Shown here: piece after piece, positions 5,059 through 5,865 of the stretch
Numbering within the stretch: position 1 is the stretch's first letter
Layout of the letters: every line of letters begins with the position of its first letter
Assembly: GCA_948766235.1 (NCBI GenBank)
Contig: CAQCFX010000070.1
Location: 1 to 5,865, forward strand
From: an uncultured Oscillospiraceae bacterium
GTDB taxonomy: Bacteria > Bacillota > Clostridia > Oscillospirales > Oscillospiraceae
DNA: 5,865 bases
Direction of reading: 5' to 3'
Made by a program: the position numbers and the translations under genes
Notes under the pieces: generated by a model
What the model was told of the DNA's origin: nothing
The model's input: only the letters and a program-made list of their open reading frames with translations
Database searches by the model: none

Positions 5059-5669
5059 ACCGTACCTTCTGGGACCGGGTCGCCGGACTGTACGATCTGG
5101 CGGAGCTGACCAATCGCAAAGTGAATGCCGCCGCCGCGGCCCGGGTTGCGGCGCTGGTTCCCGCCGGAGCCCGCGTGCTGGACTGCGCCGCCGGGACGGG
5201 GCAGTTCTCCCTGGCGGCGGCAGAGCGGGCGGGGTCGGTGCTGTGCACCGACCTATCCGAGGCCATGCTGGCTCAGGCCCGGAAAAAGGCGGCGAAACGC
5301 GGCCTGTCTAATCTGGAATTTGCCCCCCGGGACCTCACCGCCCTGCCCGACCCAGACGGCAGCTTTGACGCGGTGATTGCCGCCAATGTGCTTCACCTGC
5401 TGGCCGACCCGGAACCGGCGGTCCGGGAGCTGTGGCGGGTGACCGCCCCCGGCGGGCGGCTCATTCTCCCCACCTACCTTCAGGGGACGGTGGGCGCGTC
5501 TTACGGAACCATGATTAAGATTTATCAGGGCGTAGGCTTTCACTATGAGCACGCCTTTACATCGGAGACCTACCGGGAATTTTTGGAGCGCCTGAAGCTG
5601 GCCCCGGTGACGGTGGAAGTGATTGACGGGCGGATGCCGGAGGGCATCGGGATACTGGAAAAGTGCTGA
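5055..5669 (+). CDS. Class I SAM-dependent methyltransferase
   Basis: A 204-residue cytosolic methyltransferase of the Rossmann-fold Methyltransf_11/UbiE-like type. Motif I is VLDCAAGTG (41-49); the acidic residue at the end of strand 2 is D66 in CTDLS; D93 follows in PRDL; SFDAVIAAN (103-111) is the motif IV region; and TAPGGRL marks the strand 5 region near 130-136. The start is set at GTG 5055, which overlaps the HMA stop as GTGA; a longer reading from GTG 5016 would run deep into the HMA gene. No good Shine-Dalgarno stands at normal distance, so translational coupling to the HMA gene is likely. The substrate is unknown. The metal-regulated context raises arsenite or other metalloid methylation, but the protein is shorter than usual ArsM and I do not see the ArsM cysteine pattern. 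A terminal Cys204 is notable. Confidence 0.85.
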   Translation: MNRTFWDRVAGLYDLAELTNRKVNAAAAARVAALVPAGARVLDCAAGTGQFSLAAAERAGSVLCTDLSEAMLAQARKKAAKRGLSNLEFAPRDLTALPDPDGSFDAVIAANVLHLLADPEPAVRELWRVTAPGGRLILPTYLQGTVGASYGTMIKIYQGVGFHYEHAFTSETYREFLERLKLAPVTVEVIDGRMPEGIGILEKC

Positions 5670-5670
5670 A

Positions 5671-5686
5671 CCGCCGCAAGCGGCGG
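5671..5686 (+). other. Small GC hairpin behind the methyltransferase gene
   Basis: CCGCCG and CGGCGG pair around a CAAG tetraloop directly after the stop codon. The following CTCTTA is too poor in T for a confident rho-independent terminator; it may stabilise the 3' end or terminate weakly. Confidence 0.4.
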
Positions 5687-5698
5687 CTCTTATGGGGC

Positions 5699-5823
5699 CC
5701 CCGCCGAAGCCCAGCGAAGCGGGTTCGGTGGGGAGAGGAGGAGCAAGGGAGCGAACGGAGCTTTCGCCAAAGGCGGAAGCGTAGTTGAGCGGACTTTGCG
5801 ACGACGAATAGGAGTGAATGGTT
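5699..5823 (+). repeat. Structured purine-rich non-coding stretch
   Basis: No plausible gene was found. The 5' part forms a long hairpin: 5699-5708 pairs with 5724-5733 over 10 bp (one G-U), with inner CCC/GGG pairing. A second stem, CTTTCGCC and GGCGGAAG around AAA, lies at 5761-5779 (8 bp, one G-U). Between and after them are GAG/GCGAA-rich words, and AATAGGAG leads into the next start codon. Neither stem has a T-run. The style resembles the spacer at 4688-4845. Confidence 0.45.
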
Positions 5824-5865
5824 ATGAAGTTTGTCACTGGCGCAAGCAAACAACTGACTGTATGG
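5824..5865 (+). CDS. Start of an unidentified protein (14 codons, runs off the window)
   Basis: The ATG at 5824 is preceded by AGGAG (5810-5814) with nine bases between, and the frame MKFVTGASKQLTVW stays open to the window end. An in-frame ATG at 5818 is only three bases from that site and is less likely. Too little is visible to assign a family. It lies on the same strand as the metal operon but behind about 150 bp of structured spacer, so whether it belongs to the same transcript is unknown. Confidence 0.5.
   Translation, partial: MKFVTGASKQLTVW

Noticed and set aside
5253..5849. Minus-strand open frame across the methyltransferase gene and the spacer
   Set aside because: It is antisense to a motif-complete methyltransferase, has Pro/Gly/Arg/His-rich shadow composition and lacks a convincing ribosome binding site.

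Overview
The window looks like chromosome of a high-GC Gram-positive anaerobe of the Clostridia, most plausibly Oscillospiraceae (Flavonifractor/Oscillibacter-like). The reasons are the GC-rich third positions, strong AGGAGG-type ribosome binding sites, TTGACA/TATAAT-type promoters, and a gene set (PotABCD-type polyamine uptake, DegV, FabT-like MarR) typical of that group. This placement is inference; there is no rRNA or other phylogenetic marker here.

Left, minus strand (1-1383): the start of a spermidine/putrescine ABC transport operon. potA (ATPase) runs from 1238 to 69 and overlaps the first codons of a potB-type permease that leaves the window at base 1. A near-consensus minus-strand promoter (TTGACA, 17 bp, TATGAT) lies at 1383-1355, giving potA a leader of about 110 nt. 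The 268-bp divergent gap also holds a plus-strand promoter for the next gene.

Middle, plus strand (1507-4242): a sensor histidine kinase without HAMP domain and without an adjacent response regulator, closed by a perfect 12-bp terminator hairpin. The TGA stop and the -35 box of the next promoter lie in or at the loop of that hairpin. Next comes a two-gene unit: a FabT-like MarR repressor and a DegV/FakB-like fatty-acid-binding protein. A perfect palindrome of the TTTGAnnnTCAAA type lies over the -10/start region of their promoter. The gene pair and the operator together suggest a fatty-acid sensing and uptake module. A 14-bp GC-rich terminator ends it.

Right, plus strand (4253-5669): an apparent metal-responsive operon. 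A SmtB/CadC-family ArsR repressor has both a Cys-type (alpha3N) and a complete alpha5 (D104, H106, H117, E120) metal site. A classic 12-2-12 operator overlaps its -10 box. It is followed by a free-standing 70-residue heavy-metal-associated (HMA) protein and a class I SAM methyltransferase whose GTG start overlaps the HMA stop (GTGA). No P-type ATPase is visible in the window. Two purine-rich, hairpin-bearing non-coding stretches of about 155 bp (4688-4845 and 5670-5823) flank the HMA-methyltransferase pair and resemble each other in style. A new reading frame starts at 5824 and leaves the window after 14 codons.

No tRNA, rRNA, CRISPR array, insertion sequence or phage gene was seen.
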